Positions 9,323 through 17,771 of a stretch of DNA of 41,814 nt are shown piece by piece (the first letter of the stretch is position 1; each line of letters opens with the position of its first letter). The position numbers and the translations under genes were made by a program. Source of the stretch: Candidatus Auribacterota bacterium (lineage in GTDB: Bacteria > Auribacterota > JAFGBW01); contig JAFGBW010000257.1 of NCBI GenBank assembly GCA_016932965.1, positions 1 through 41,814 on the forward strand, given 5' to 3'. The notes under the pieces were generated by a model. That model was not told the DNA's origin. It saw only the letters and a program-made list of their open reading frames with translations, and ran no database searches.

Positions 9323-9450
9323 CCACACGGAGAGCAAGAAAAGTTATAGGTGTTGAATTTTAAATTCAAATGAAATTTGATCAATTCAATTCATAACTAA
9401 ACACTCGAAACTCACAATTATAATTTCTCCGCGCTCTCCGTTTCCGTGGT
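9323..9450. repeat. Imperfect inverted repeat of degenerate CACGGAG-type words around an AT-rich core
   Basis: Left arm CCACACGGAGAGCAAGAAAAG; right arm reverse complement ACCACGGAAACGGAGAGCGCGGAGAA. Confidence 0.6.
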
Positions 9451-9826
9451 GATATTATTTCTCTTAACATTTCTGGAATTGTCAAACTTTACTAGTCCAA
9501 ATCCTGTGGCGGTGGTTTACCGGGTTAATTAATTTCCCATACTCCCGTCATTGTCAAATTTGACCAGAACACCAACAGAGACGGGTGATCCAGCGGATAA
9601 ATGAACATCCTGAATATACCCATTAGATTCATTGTTCTTTTTTTACGGATCTTACGGGCTCAAGGGAAGTTTTATCAAGAAAATATCTGGATAAACAAGA
9701 GTATGAATTGGTATGTTGTTCTTATAATCCCTTTTGATGACCGCGATGATTGAATATCGCTGACCATTAGCCATGGGGCAAAAATAGTGTCTTGAATATC
9801 CTCAATACAAAAAGGTCGTATGTGTC

Positions 9827-10213
9827 TTGATAAACAACCAGAAAAAAATACTGATCATCGAAGATGATGCCCTTTTTTCTCAAACTCTCAGGATCTTTTT
9901 TGAAAAAGAAGGAATGGAGGTTTCTGAATCTTCAACAGTCAAAGAATCCTTGGAAAAATGCAGGGAAATGAAGCCGGATTTCGTGATAGTGGACATCTGT
10001 CTTCCTGAGGAATTGGGCATCTCATTTTCTAAATCCGTTGGAGAAAAACCTGACTTATACGGCTCCCCCAAAATCATCGGGATATCCGGTCTAACCGGAG
10101 CTTTCCTTAAAGAGGGGGAGGAAAAATTAAAAAAATTCAATCTGCATTTCTTTTTAAAAAAACCATTTGAATTGAATGAATTAAAAAATCTCATAAATGA
10201 ATCTGTCTCTTGA
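9827..10213 (+). CDS. Single-domain response regulator (CheY-like receiver)
   Basis: KILIIEDDALFSQTLRIFFEKEGMEV.., DFVIVDICLP, IIGISG, FFLKKPFELNEL. Confidence 0.85.
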   Translation: MINNQKKILIIEDDALFSQTLRIFFEKEGMEVSESSTVKESLEKCREMKPDFVIVDICLPEELGISFSKSVGEKPDLYGSPKIIGISGLTGAFLKEGEEKLKKFNLHFFLKKPFELNELKNLINESVS

Positions 10214-10320
10214 TGAAAATAAAAAAAGTGGATTTCAAGCATGGGCATTGCCCTCAATTCAATCTCGCTTTTTTTATCAACAGTAAGACACTTTGAACTC
10301 ATACCATGAAGGAACAAGCC

Positions 10321-11067
10321 ATGGGATCAAAAAAAATCATCCGGACTGACGGCAGAAAACCAGACCAGATCAGACCGCTTGCTTTTGTTAATTCCCTTCA
10401 GACAAAAGCAACGGGTTCTGTGATCATGAAGATGGGCCAGACGGTCGTCAATTGTTCTGCCACCGTTGAAAAGACCGTCCCTTCTTTTTTAGACCCTGAA
10501 AAACAGGGATGGCTGACCTGCGAATATTCCATGCTGCCTGCTTCCGGAACCACACGGGTTCCACGAGAAGCCAGCAGAGGCAAACAATCCGGCCGAACCA
10601 TGGAAATTCAACGTCTGATAGGCCGCGCGCTCCGGGTTACGATTGATTTAAAAAAAATACCGGGAAAAACCATCTGGCTTGACTGTGATGTGATCCAGGC
10701 AGACGGCGGAACAAGAACCGCTTCCATCACAGGAGCATGCGTTGCCTTGAGGCTTGCTGTAAAAAAACTGCTCCAAACCAAAGAATTGACCAAGGATCCT
10801 TTGCTGGACAATGTGGCTGCCATCAGTCTGGGAATATTCAGGGGAACGCCGTTACTCGACATCAATTATGAAGAAGACAGTCAGGCAGACGTGGACATGA
10901 ATCTGGTGATGACTGAAAAAGGTCGTTTTGTGGAATTGCAAATGTCTTCAGAAGGCAATACGTTTACGCGAAAAGAAATGGATCGCCTTCTTGCCCTTGG
11001 CCATAAAGGGCTTCACCAGCTGTTTCTGGCCCAGAATAAATATCTGAATTCAATCATAAACGGGTAA
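10321..11067 (+). CDS. rph: Ribonuclease PH
   Basis: RTDGRKPDQIRPL, GWLTCEYSMLPASGTTRVPREASRGKQSGRTMEIQRLIGRALR, LDCDVIQADGGTRTASITGA, DSQADVDMNLVMT. Confidence 0.95.
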   Translation: MGSKKIIRTDGRKPDQIRPLAFVNSLQTKATGSVIMKMGQTVVNCSATVEKTVPSFLDPEKQGWLTCEYSMLPASGTTRVPREASRGKQSGRTMEIQRLIGRALRVTIDLKKIPGKTIWLDCDVIQADGGTRTASITGACVALRLAVKKLLQTKELTKDPLLDNVAAISLGIFRGTPLLDINYEEDSQADVDMNLVMTEKGRFVELQMSSEGNTFTRKEMDRLLALGHKGLHQLFLAQNKYLNSIING

Positions 11068-11142
11068 CATCAACCCTTATAAATGAATCCATTGTCAAAG
11101 TCATTGCGCAGATGAGAAGACCTTCCCTATTTGAAAAAGGGT

Positions 11143-12051
11143 TCAAGCTGCGTGTTCTCTCTGGCCTGCCGCTCCATAAACAGGTAAATCCGCGAAGAGA
11201 GCATTAGGCACAGCCAAGTCATGATCAAGAAGAAATTGAGCAAATCGATTGGCCATCAAAGTATTGCTGTCATAAATCTTAATGCCCGGCAATAATCGCT
11301 GAAGCCAGTGATAGATCCGGGTATAATGAGTACAGCCAAGAATAAGATGTTGGATGCCGTCTCTTTTAAACAGTTCAGCAGCCTTCTCAACAAGAGGGCG
11401 CAGTTGCTCATCTGAAACCTGTTCTTGAATAGCATCAATTAATTCCTGGCCATTGTAGGTCAGAATATTTTGATATCCATGATTCTTTTTAAGTAAATGA
11501 GGATAGGAATTGCCGTTGTTTGGATCAATCGAAATATCGGTTCCCATGACACCTATTTTGTCGTCCTGACCGCCTTTTAATGCAGCCAGGGTGACGTACA
11601 CCGGCGTATAGATGATCATTTTTCGGTGCCCGGTAATACTTCTGATGTAAGGAACAGCCCCCAGAAAAGTAAAAGTATTGCAGGCGACACAAAAGACATT
11701 GCTGCCATCGGCACCGAATTCCTGTACAGACCGCATGATCAACTGTTCCATAAGAAGCCTCTTTTCCCCCTTCGGTTTTCCCCCTATTGAATGTCCCAAT
11801 ACTAAGAGCTCGTATTGAAATCCTTTCCTCAGAGAGACCTGTTGTTCCAATAACATTTTCAGCTGTTCTGCCCCCATGCCCGAATCAATGATGAAGATCC
11901 TTCGAATCATGCTGGAAGGAGCCAGCGAATCTATCCTGCTCCGATGAGGTCCGTATTCTTCATATCGTAAACCCGCCTGTGCTGATATGGATCCTTGTAT
12001 CAGTAAAAAAATCATCATCGCAGACAGAAAAAAATAATCGATTCTCTTCAT
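11143..12051 (-). CDS. Glutamate/aspartate racemase family protein with predicted N-terminal signal peptide
   Basis: IFIIDSGMGAEQL, VFCVACNTFTFLGAVPYIRS, LILGCTHYTRI: racemase fold with both catalytic Cys; N-terminus MKRIDYFFLSAMMIFLLIQGSISAQAG looks like a Sec signal peptide. Confidence 0.8.
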   Translation of the reverse strand: MKRIDYFFLSAMMIFLLIQGSISAQAGLRYEEYGPHRSRIDSLAPSSMIRRIFIIDSGMGAEQLKMLLEQQVSLRKGFQYELLVLGHSIGGKPKGEKRLLMEQLIMRSVQEFGADGSNVFCVACNTFTFLGAVPYIRSITGHRKMIIYTPVYVTLAALKGGQDDKIGVMGTDISIDPNNGNSYPHLLKKNHGYQNILTYNGQELIDAIQEQVSDEQLRPLVEKAAELFKRDGIQHLILGCTHYTRIYHWLQRLLPGIKIYDSNTLMANRFAQFLLDHDLAVPNALFADLPVYGAAGQREHAA

Positions 12052-12237
12052 TTGTTATCTCTTCCCTAAATAAGACCACCAAAATAAATGAATTGAGACT
12101 CCATCTCTATACCGAATGTAATGCCAACATCATTCATACCTCATGATGGGTAAAAAATCAAATAGACCGGAATCCATTTTAATCTTAGCCTTGCATCGTG
12201 GAATCAGCTGAGATGAATGCCGTTAGAGAGGTCTCAT

Positions 12238-14640
12238 TCATTTTCCTGAACCGGAAGGAATCGATTTATTATCTGTCCCGGATTTAGAATCAGGTTTCCT
12301 GCTTTGATTGAGCATCGCGATGAGAGATTCCGGTAATTGAGATTCGCCGGTTATTTCGCTTTTATTCTTTTCCGCCCATGCATTGGATTGTTCGCGGATG
12401 ATTTTCATCTGGGGAGTGTCTTGCAGGGCCTCGTTTTCTTCCGACGTAAGGGAAATGATCGGCGTGCCGAGAGAATTGAACAAAATCACCTGGCCTTTTC
12501 TCAAAGATTCCTGGCCGGTCTGGGGATTGGAAAGCGAATAAACCGGATCCTGTCCGAAAAGCTCACTTTTAAACTGTTCATATTCCGGATTATTCGGCTC
12601 GATTTTACAGGCCTTAAGGGCGAACAAACGGGCCAATTCCTTTTGTTCCAGCTCTCTCACACATCTGGCTTTCAGGAAAAAAAACCGGGCATCATCATCG
12701 ATGGTCATGATATGTTTACGAAGCACCTGATCCGCCTCGGCATATTTTTTTGACTGAATCAGCGATTCTGCCTCTTTTAGAATCTTTTCCACGTCCAGCT
12801 CCAGCTTTGTTTTTACAGAAAGAAGACGGGAATTTGAAGGTTCCAGTTCCAAGGCCCTGTTGATGGATTCCAGCCCCTCTTTTTTCTGTTTAAGATGATA
12901 ATAACAGACGGCTTTGGCATGATGAAGCCCGGCTATGTCCTGACGAAGAGTCAGCAGGGTGTCGATCTCGGCAAGAGCCTCGTTGTACTTTTGATCGTCC
13001 ATCATTTTTTGGACCTGGTTCATCCGGCTTGAAATAACGGACATCTTGTAATACTTGGACCCGGGTTGGCTGTCCCCTTCCAGTTTTTCCTTGATGATTT
13101 GAATGTTACGATTATCCGGGGCCAGCTCAGAAGCTTTCTGAATGGCCTGAAGACCTCTGTCAACCTGATTTTGATATAAATGACAGATGGCCTTTGCATG
13201 ATAAAGGCTAGCGATATCCTGCCGGTAAGAAAGACCTTCTTCGATTTTTTTCATGGCCTCTTCATACCGGTCATGATTGATCAAATCCTGAACATCCCTG
13301 AGGATTTTCTGGATTTCCGCCTGCTTATAATTTTTGCTTCCCGGTTCATTTTCCAACTCCATTTTGCATCTTAAAATCCGGATGGAATCATCCTTGGGAT
13401 CCAGTTTTTCCGCCTCCCGGATCGAAAGAAGCGCTTCATCCCTTCTTCCAAGATTATAAAGACAGACCGCTCTGGCATAATGCAGATGAGAAAGATCGGG
13501 GCGTTCTTTTAAAAGAGATTCCGTGCGGTTCAACGCGGCCTGGTTTTGATTGGAACGGATCAAATTCTGGATTTTTTTAAGACCTTCCTCGATTTCAGTT
13601 TGTTTATAAAACCGGGATTGGGGATCATTTTCCAATTTAGCCACACACCTTCGGCAAATTTTTTTTCCGTCTATCTCAAAATACCGGTTGTCCTGAAACG
13701 CCAAACCGCAGAATTCACATTTGTTGCCCTTCACATTCTGCACCTTGCCCGGACCCAGCCAGAACAATCCGCCGCCGCCTGTTTTGGAACGGTACCCGAG
13801 TTCTCCGGAAATGATCTGGTTGGTTTTTTGATCCTTGACCACAGGTTCCCACTTCGAATGTTCTTTCTTGCATTCCAGGCGGTAACGCCCGCCCGGATCG
13901 GCAACAAATTCAACCAGTAAGAAATTTTCAGAAGTCTGGTAGGTTCTGTAACCGGTGGATTGATAATAATTGCACTCAATCACATGACGTCCGGGGAACA
14001 GCAAAACATGGCGTATCTCCGCCGGACCAGTTAGAGCCAGATTCGAAGATATTGGGCTTCCTGGAATAGTAACCTTCTCCATTTTATTGGTTTTAGGATT
14101 GAAGATCTCTATAGTCTGCTTTTCCGGTTCAGGTGTTTTACGTTCTTCTTTTTTCACCACAATCCGGTGATGTCTTTTAAAATAACTGTTCTTCTCGCCC
14201 GGAAACGGATAACCGTCAATTTTATGGATGCTCATCCCACGCAGATGGGAATAATCCAGAACAGCGCTCTGGCCGACCAGTTTCTCATATTCCTTTCTGG
14301 CCTCTTCCTTCTTTTTCTCCTGTTCCAGCTTTTCAGTTTCCTCGAATTCTTTTTTCCCCCGGGCAGAAAGCTTTTTAAGCGCTGCTTTTCTTTTTTTGAT
14401 ATACTCCTTATGAAGGAGGGCATCCTCCTTTTTCTCCTTTTTGAGCATCTCACGGGTCAGATAATGGTCTTGCCTGGAAGCCTCCTTTAAAAGCTGCTCC
14501 CAGGAATGGGAAACAGCAGCGGCTGCCGGTACGAGTAAAAAAAGGACCCCGATAAGAACCCCCGGAAAAATCCGGACTGCTAATACAGGAAAAAAACCGG
14601 AAAAAAACCGACCTGATAAAAAAAAACAACGCAACTTCAT
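12238..14640 (-). CDS. Exported TPR-repeat protein with coiled-coil segment and LIM-like Cys cluster
   Basis: Hydrophobic N-terminus; Lys/Glu-rich coiled coil; CEFCGLAFQDNRYFEIDGKKICRRC; three related modules of about 100 aa containing TPR motifs. Confidence 0.75.
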   Translation of the reverse strand: MKLRCFFLSGRFFSGFFPVLAVRIFPGVLIGVLFLLVPAAAAVSHSWEQLLKEASRQDHYLTREMLKKEKKEDALLHKEYIKKRKAALKKLSARGKKEFEETEKLEQEKKKEEARKEYEKLVGQSAVLDYSHLRGMSIHKIDGYPFPGEKNSYFKRHHRIVVKKEERKTPEPEKQTIEIFNPKTNKMEKVTIPGSPISSNLALTGPAEIRHVLLFPGRHVIECNYYQSTGYRTYQTSENFLLVEFVADPGGRYRLECKKEHSKWEPVVKDQKTNQIISGELGYRSKTGGGGLFWLGPGKVQNVKGNKCEFCGLAFQDNRYFEIDGKKICRRCVAKLENDPQSRFYKQTEIEEGLKKIQNLIRSNQNQAALNRTESLLKERPDLSHLHYARAVCLYNLGRRDEALLSIREAEKLDPKDDSIRILRCKMELENEPGSKNYKQAEIQKILRDVQDLINHDRYEEAMKKIEEGLSYRQDIASLYHAKAICHLYQNQVDRGLQAIQKASELAPDNRNIQIIKEKLEGDSQPGSKYYKMSVISSRMNQVQKMMDDQKYNEALAEIDTLLTLRQDIAGLHHAKAVCYYHLKQKKEGLESINRALELEPSNSRLLSVKTKLELDVEKILKEAESLIQSKKYAEADQVLRKHIMTIDDDARFFFLKARCVRELEQKELARLFALKACKIEPNNPEYEQFKSELFGQDPVYSLSNPQTGQESLRKGQVILFNSLGTPIISLTSEENEALQDTPQMKIIREQSNAWAEKNKSEITGESQLPESLIAMLNQSRKPDSKSGTDNKSIPSGSGK

Positions 14641-14738
14641 AGACCCTGCTCCTCATTGTTTTTAGAAAACCAACAACCGGAGAACTTGATTTCCGGTCTC
14701 ATCACGAAAAGAAATCCCGGCCGGAAGATCTCTGATTT

Positions 14739-15665
14739 TCAATACACTTGAGTCAGCCAGCCGAAGTTATCCTTGGTTTCCTGACGCAGTAGCCTGAAAA
14801 AACCTTCCTGGAGCTGTTGGGTCACAGGACCTCTTTTTCCTTGTCCAATCTGGATCCTATCCACAGAGCAGACCGGGGTGATTTCAGCAGCCGTTCCGGT
14901 GAGGAAAACCTCATCAGCCATGTACAAAGCCTCTCTGGGGACATTCTGCTGCTTGACAGTCAGTCCCATCTCCCTTGCAAGAAGGATAATAGAATGACGG
15001 GTGATGCCGGGCAGGATGGAAGAACCTGTGGTTGGAGTGAAAATCTTCCCGTTTTTTACCAAAAACAGGTTTTCTCCGGACCCCTCGCTCAATAGACCCT
15101 GATGATCCAAGGCAATTCCCTCACCATAACCGTCGCCTATAGCTTCCATTTTAATCAGCTGGGAATTCAAATAATTACCGCCTGCCTTTGCCATAGATGG
15201 CAAGGTATTGGGCGCCATTCGATTCCAGGTGGACACTTTCACTTCAATCCCTTTTTCCAGGGCCTCCTGGCCGAGATAGGCCCCCCAACTCCAGCATATA
15301 CAAGCTGTTTCTACCGGACTGTCGAAAGGAATGAGTCCGAACGCGCCGAATCCGCGATAAATGATAGGACGTATGTAACAGTCCTTCATTTTATTTTCCC
15401 TGACCAGATTCACGGCCATATCACATAACTGTTCCACATTATAATTCACATTCATGCGATAAACCTTGGCTGAATCCAAAAGACGCTGCATATGATCCCG
15501 GAGTCTGAAAATCACGGAATTATTTTTTGCTTCATAGCACCGGATACCTTCAAAAACAGAAGAACCGTAATGAATCACATGAGACATGATATGAATCTGA
15601 CATTCTTCCCAGTTCCGAAAACCACCATTCATCCATATCTTCTTGCCTGTCGTGACATTTGCCAT
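14739..15665 (-). CDS. ilvE: Branched-chain amino acid aminotransferase
   Basis: [111 protein letters not shown]. Confidence 0.95.
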   Translation of the reverse strand: MANVTTGKKIWMNGGFRNWEECQIHIMSHVIHYGSSVFEGIRCYEAKNNSVIFRLRDHMQRLLDSAKVYRMNVNYNVEQLCDMAVNLVRENKMKDCYIRPIIYRGFGAFGLIPFDSPVETACICWSWGAYLGQEALEKGIEVKVSTWNRMAPNTLPSMAKAGGNYLNSQLIKMEAIGDGYGEGIALDHQGLLSEGSGENLFLVKNGKIFTPTTGSSILPGITRHSIILLAREMGLTVKQQNVPREALYMADEVFLTGTAAEITPVCSVDRIQIGQGKRGPVTQQLQEGFFRLLRQETKDNFGWLTQVY

Positions 15666-15853
15666 TTTCTTCTCCTGTTATCAATCTTGAGTTTGAATGA
15701 ATGATAAAAATTATATCAATTCTTTGAAATCGTCTAGAGGAAAAGAATTGATTCTTATTCCGTATTTTGTGTAAACTCTTCCCATTACAGGATCCTGGCA
15801 ATTCTTATAAGAGAATCATCTTGTTATTATAAACGGATTGGGATCCCATGAAA

Positions 15854-15940
15854 TATCCGAAAAACACGTAACCGGATAAATTTTTCGTGTGTTTTATTTA
15901 TTTCGTTGTTAATAAATAGGCAACAACCTATTGATTTTTT
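15854..15940 (+). promoter_or_regulatory. Candidate structured 5' leader with terminator-like hairpin upstream of gatCAB
   Basis: TATCCG(15854-15859)/CGGATA(15873-15878); AAAACACG(15861-15868) with CGTGTGTTTT(15886-15895); AATAGG-CAACAA-CCTATT then GATTTTTT (15915-15940). Confidence 0.4.
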
Positions 15941-15996
15941 ACTTAGCGCTCATGAAACGGCGCCTATGGATAACCGGGGGGATTAGGAGAAAAAAC

Positions 15997-16299
15997 ATGT
16001 CTGATTCTAAACAAATTGTCAATCATGTGGAAAAACTGGCGTTACTGGAAATCAGTCCAGAAGAAAAAGACCGGTTTTCGGAACAGATCGGAAAAATCCT
16101 GAAATTCGTAGAAAAGTTAAATGAATTGGACACAACGAAAATCAAACCGACTTCCCATATCCTGCCTGTCCAAAACGTGACTCGGCGTGATTCCCCGGTT
16201 CCTTCCATTTCCAGGGAAAATGTGATAAAACTAGCTCCGGAAGCCAACAATGAATTTTACATCGTTCCACCCGTGATTCAGGAATTCCAAGAAGCTTAG
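15997..16299 (+). CDS. gatC: Asp-tRNA(Asn)/Glu-tRNA(Gln) amidotransferase subunit C
   Basis: IVNHVEKLALLEISPEEKDRFSEQIGKILKFVEKLNELDTTKIKPTSH; AGGAGA Shine-Dalgarno ahead of ATG 15997. Confidence 0.95.
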   Translation: MSDSKQIVNHVEKLALLEISPEEKDRFSEQIGKILKFVEKLNELDTTKIKPTSHILPVQNVTRRDSPVPSISRENVIKLAPEANNEFYIVPPVIQEFQEA

Positions 16300-16313
16300 A
16301 AAGAGACACTACA

Positions 16314-17771
16314 ATGAGCCTGACATCAAAAACTATTCAGGAATTACATTCTCTTTACCGTTCGAAAAAAACCTCTGTTCAGGATGTTGTTGAAGCTTCA
16401 TTAAAACGCATTGAAGAAACCAATTATCATTTAAATTCCTTTTCCCATATCTGCAGGGAAAGTGCTCTGGCAGAAGCAAAAAAACTGGATGCCGCCGGCA
16501 TGCCTGAAAATGCTTCCATGATGTGGGGCATCCCTGTTGGAGTTAAAGACAACATGTGCATCAAAGGCCTTCCTGCGACCTGCGGCTCAAAAATACTTAA
16601 AAATTATATCTCGCCTTATGACGGGGCCATGGGAGTCTGCCTCAAAAAAGCAGGCAGTGTGGTCATGGGAAGCTGCCATATGGATGAATTTGCCATGGGT
16701 TCCTCTTGCGAAAACAATGCTTTTGTTAAGGTAAAAAATCCTTATGACCTGGAAAGGGTTCCCGGAGGGTCCAGCGGCGGAAGCGCCGCAGCCGTTGCTT
16801 CCAGCCAGGTTATTGTGTCTTTGGGATCCGATACCGGAGGATCGATCCGTCAGCCAGCCTCTTTCTGCGGCGTGGTCGGTTTGAAACCCACTTACGGCCT
16901 GGTTTCCCGTTTCGGATTGGTGGCTTTTGCCTCCTCTTTAGATCAGATCGGTCCCTTTGCACGCTGCGTGGAAGATGCCGCATTTTTACTTCAATCTATT
17001 GCCGGCCATGACAAAAAAGATTCCACTTCCTATGATTACACGCCTCCGGATTATTCCAAGGACCTGAAAAATGACATCAAAGGAATTAAAATCGGCCTTC
17101 CGAAGGAATATTTCACCGACGGTATTCCTGCAGATATCTTAACATGCATCGATAAAGCCAAAAAGGTCTTCTGTGATCTGGGAGCTGAACTGGTTGAAAT
17201 TTCCCTTCCCCACACCCAATATGCCATTGCAACTTATTACATTCTTGCCACTGCCGAAGCCAGCGCCAACCTGGCCAGATTCGACGGTGTCCGATATGGA
17301 TACCGTAACAAAGAAGCCGCAACCTTGAAGGAACTATACATCCGAAGCCGGAGTGAAGGTTTCGGCCCGGAAGTAAAAAGGAGAATCATTACCGGCACAT
17401 TTGTACTCTCATCCGGATATTATGATGCTTACTATTTAAAAGGACAAAAAGTACGTACTCTGGTCAAACAGGATTTTGATCAGGCATTTCGAAAAGCGGA
17501 TGTGATTCTCACTCCAACTTCTCCCTGCACTGCTTTTCAATTCGGCGAAAAAATTGACGACCCCATCAGCATGTATTTGTCTGACATCTTCACTGTTTCT
17601 GTAAATCTGGCCGGACTCCCTGGAATTTCTCTGCCCTGCGGGACGGATGATAAAAAACTGCCTGTAGGATTACAATTGATCGGCCCATCACTGGGTGAAG
17701 CACGATTGTTGAATGCGGCGTATCAATTTGAAAAAGTGTGTCCCCCTCTAGGAATTGAATTGAAGGTATGA
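16314..17771 (+). CDS. gatA: Asp-tRNA(Asn)/Glu-tRNA(Gln) amidotransferase subunit A
   Basis: GIPVGVKDNMCIKGLPATCGSKIL, RVPGGSSGGSAAAVAS, SLGSDTGGSIRQPASFCGVVGLKPTYG amidase signature. Confidence 0.97.
   Translation: MSLTSKTIQELHSLYRSKKTSVQDVVEASLKRIEETNYHLNSFSHICRESALAEAKKLDAAGMPENASMMWGIPVGVKDNMCIKGLPATCGSKILKNYISPYDGAMGVCLKKAGSVVMGSCHMDEFAMGSSCENNAFVKVKNPYDLERVPGGSSGGSAAAVASSQVIVSLGSDTGGSIRQPASFCGVVGLKPTYGLVSRFGLVAFASSLDQIGPFARCVEDAAFLLQSIAGHDKKDSTSYDYTPPDYSKDLKNDIKGIKIGLPKEYFTDGIPADILTCIDKAKKVFCDLGAELVEISLPHTQYAIATYYILATAEASANLARFDGVRYGYRNKEAATLKELYIRSRSEGFGPEVKRRIITGTFVLSSGYYDAYYLKGQKVRTLVKQDFDQAFRKADVILTPTSPCTAFQFGEKIDDPISMYLSDIFTVSVNLAGLPGISLPCGTDDKKLPVGLQLIGPSLGEARLLNAAYQFEKVCPPLGIELKV

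Noticed and set aside
12730-13640. DNA-level tandem repeat within the TPR gene
   Set aside because: Similarity is at protein level (related TPR modules); nucleotide identity is too low for a recent DNA duplication.
14167-14490. 107-aa + strand ORF antisense to the TPR protein
   Set aside because: Leu/Phe-rich antisense of a Lys/Glu-rich coiled coil; a codon artefact.
15666-15996. T-box leader for gatCAB
   Set aside because: No recognisable T-box core or antiterminator consensus; kept only as a generic leader-structure finding.
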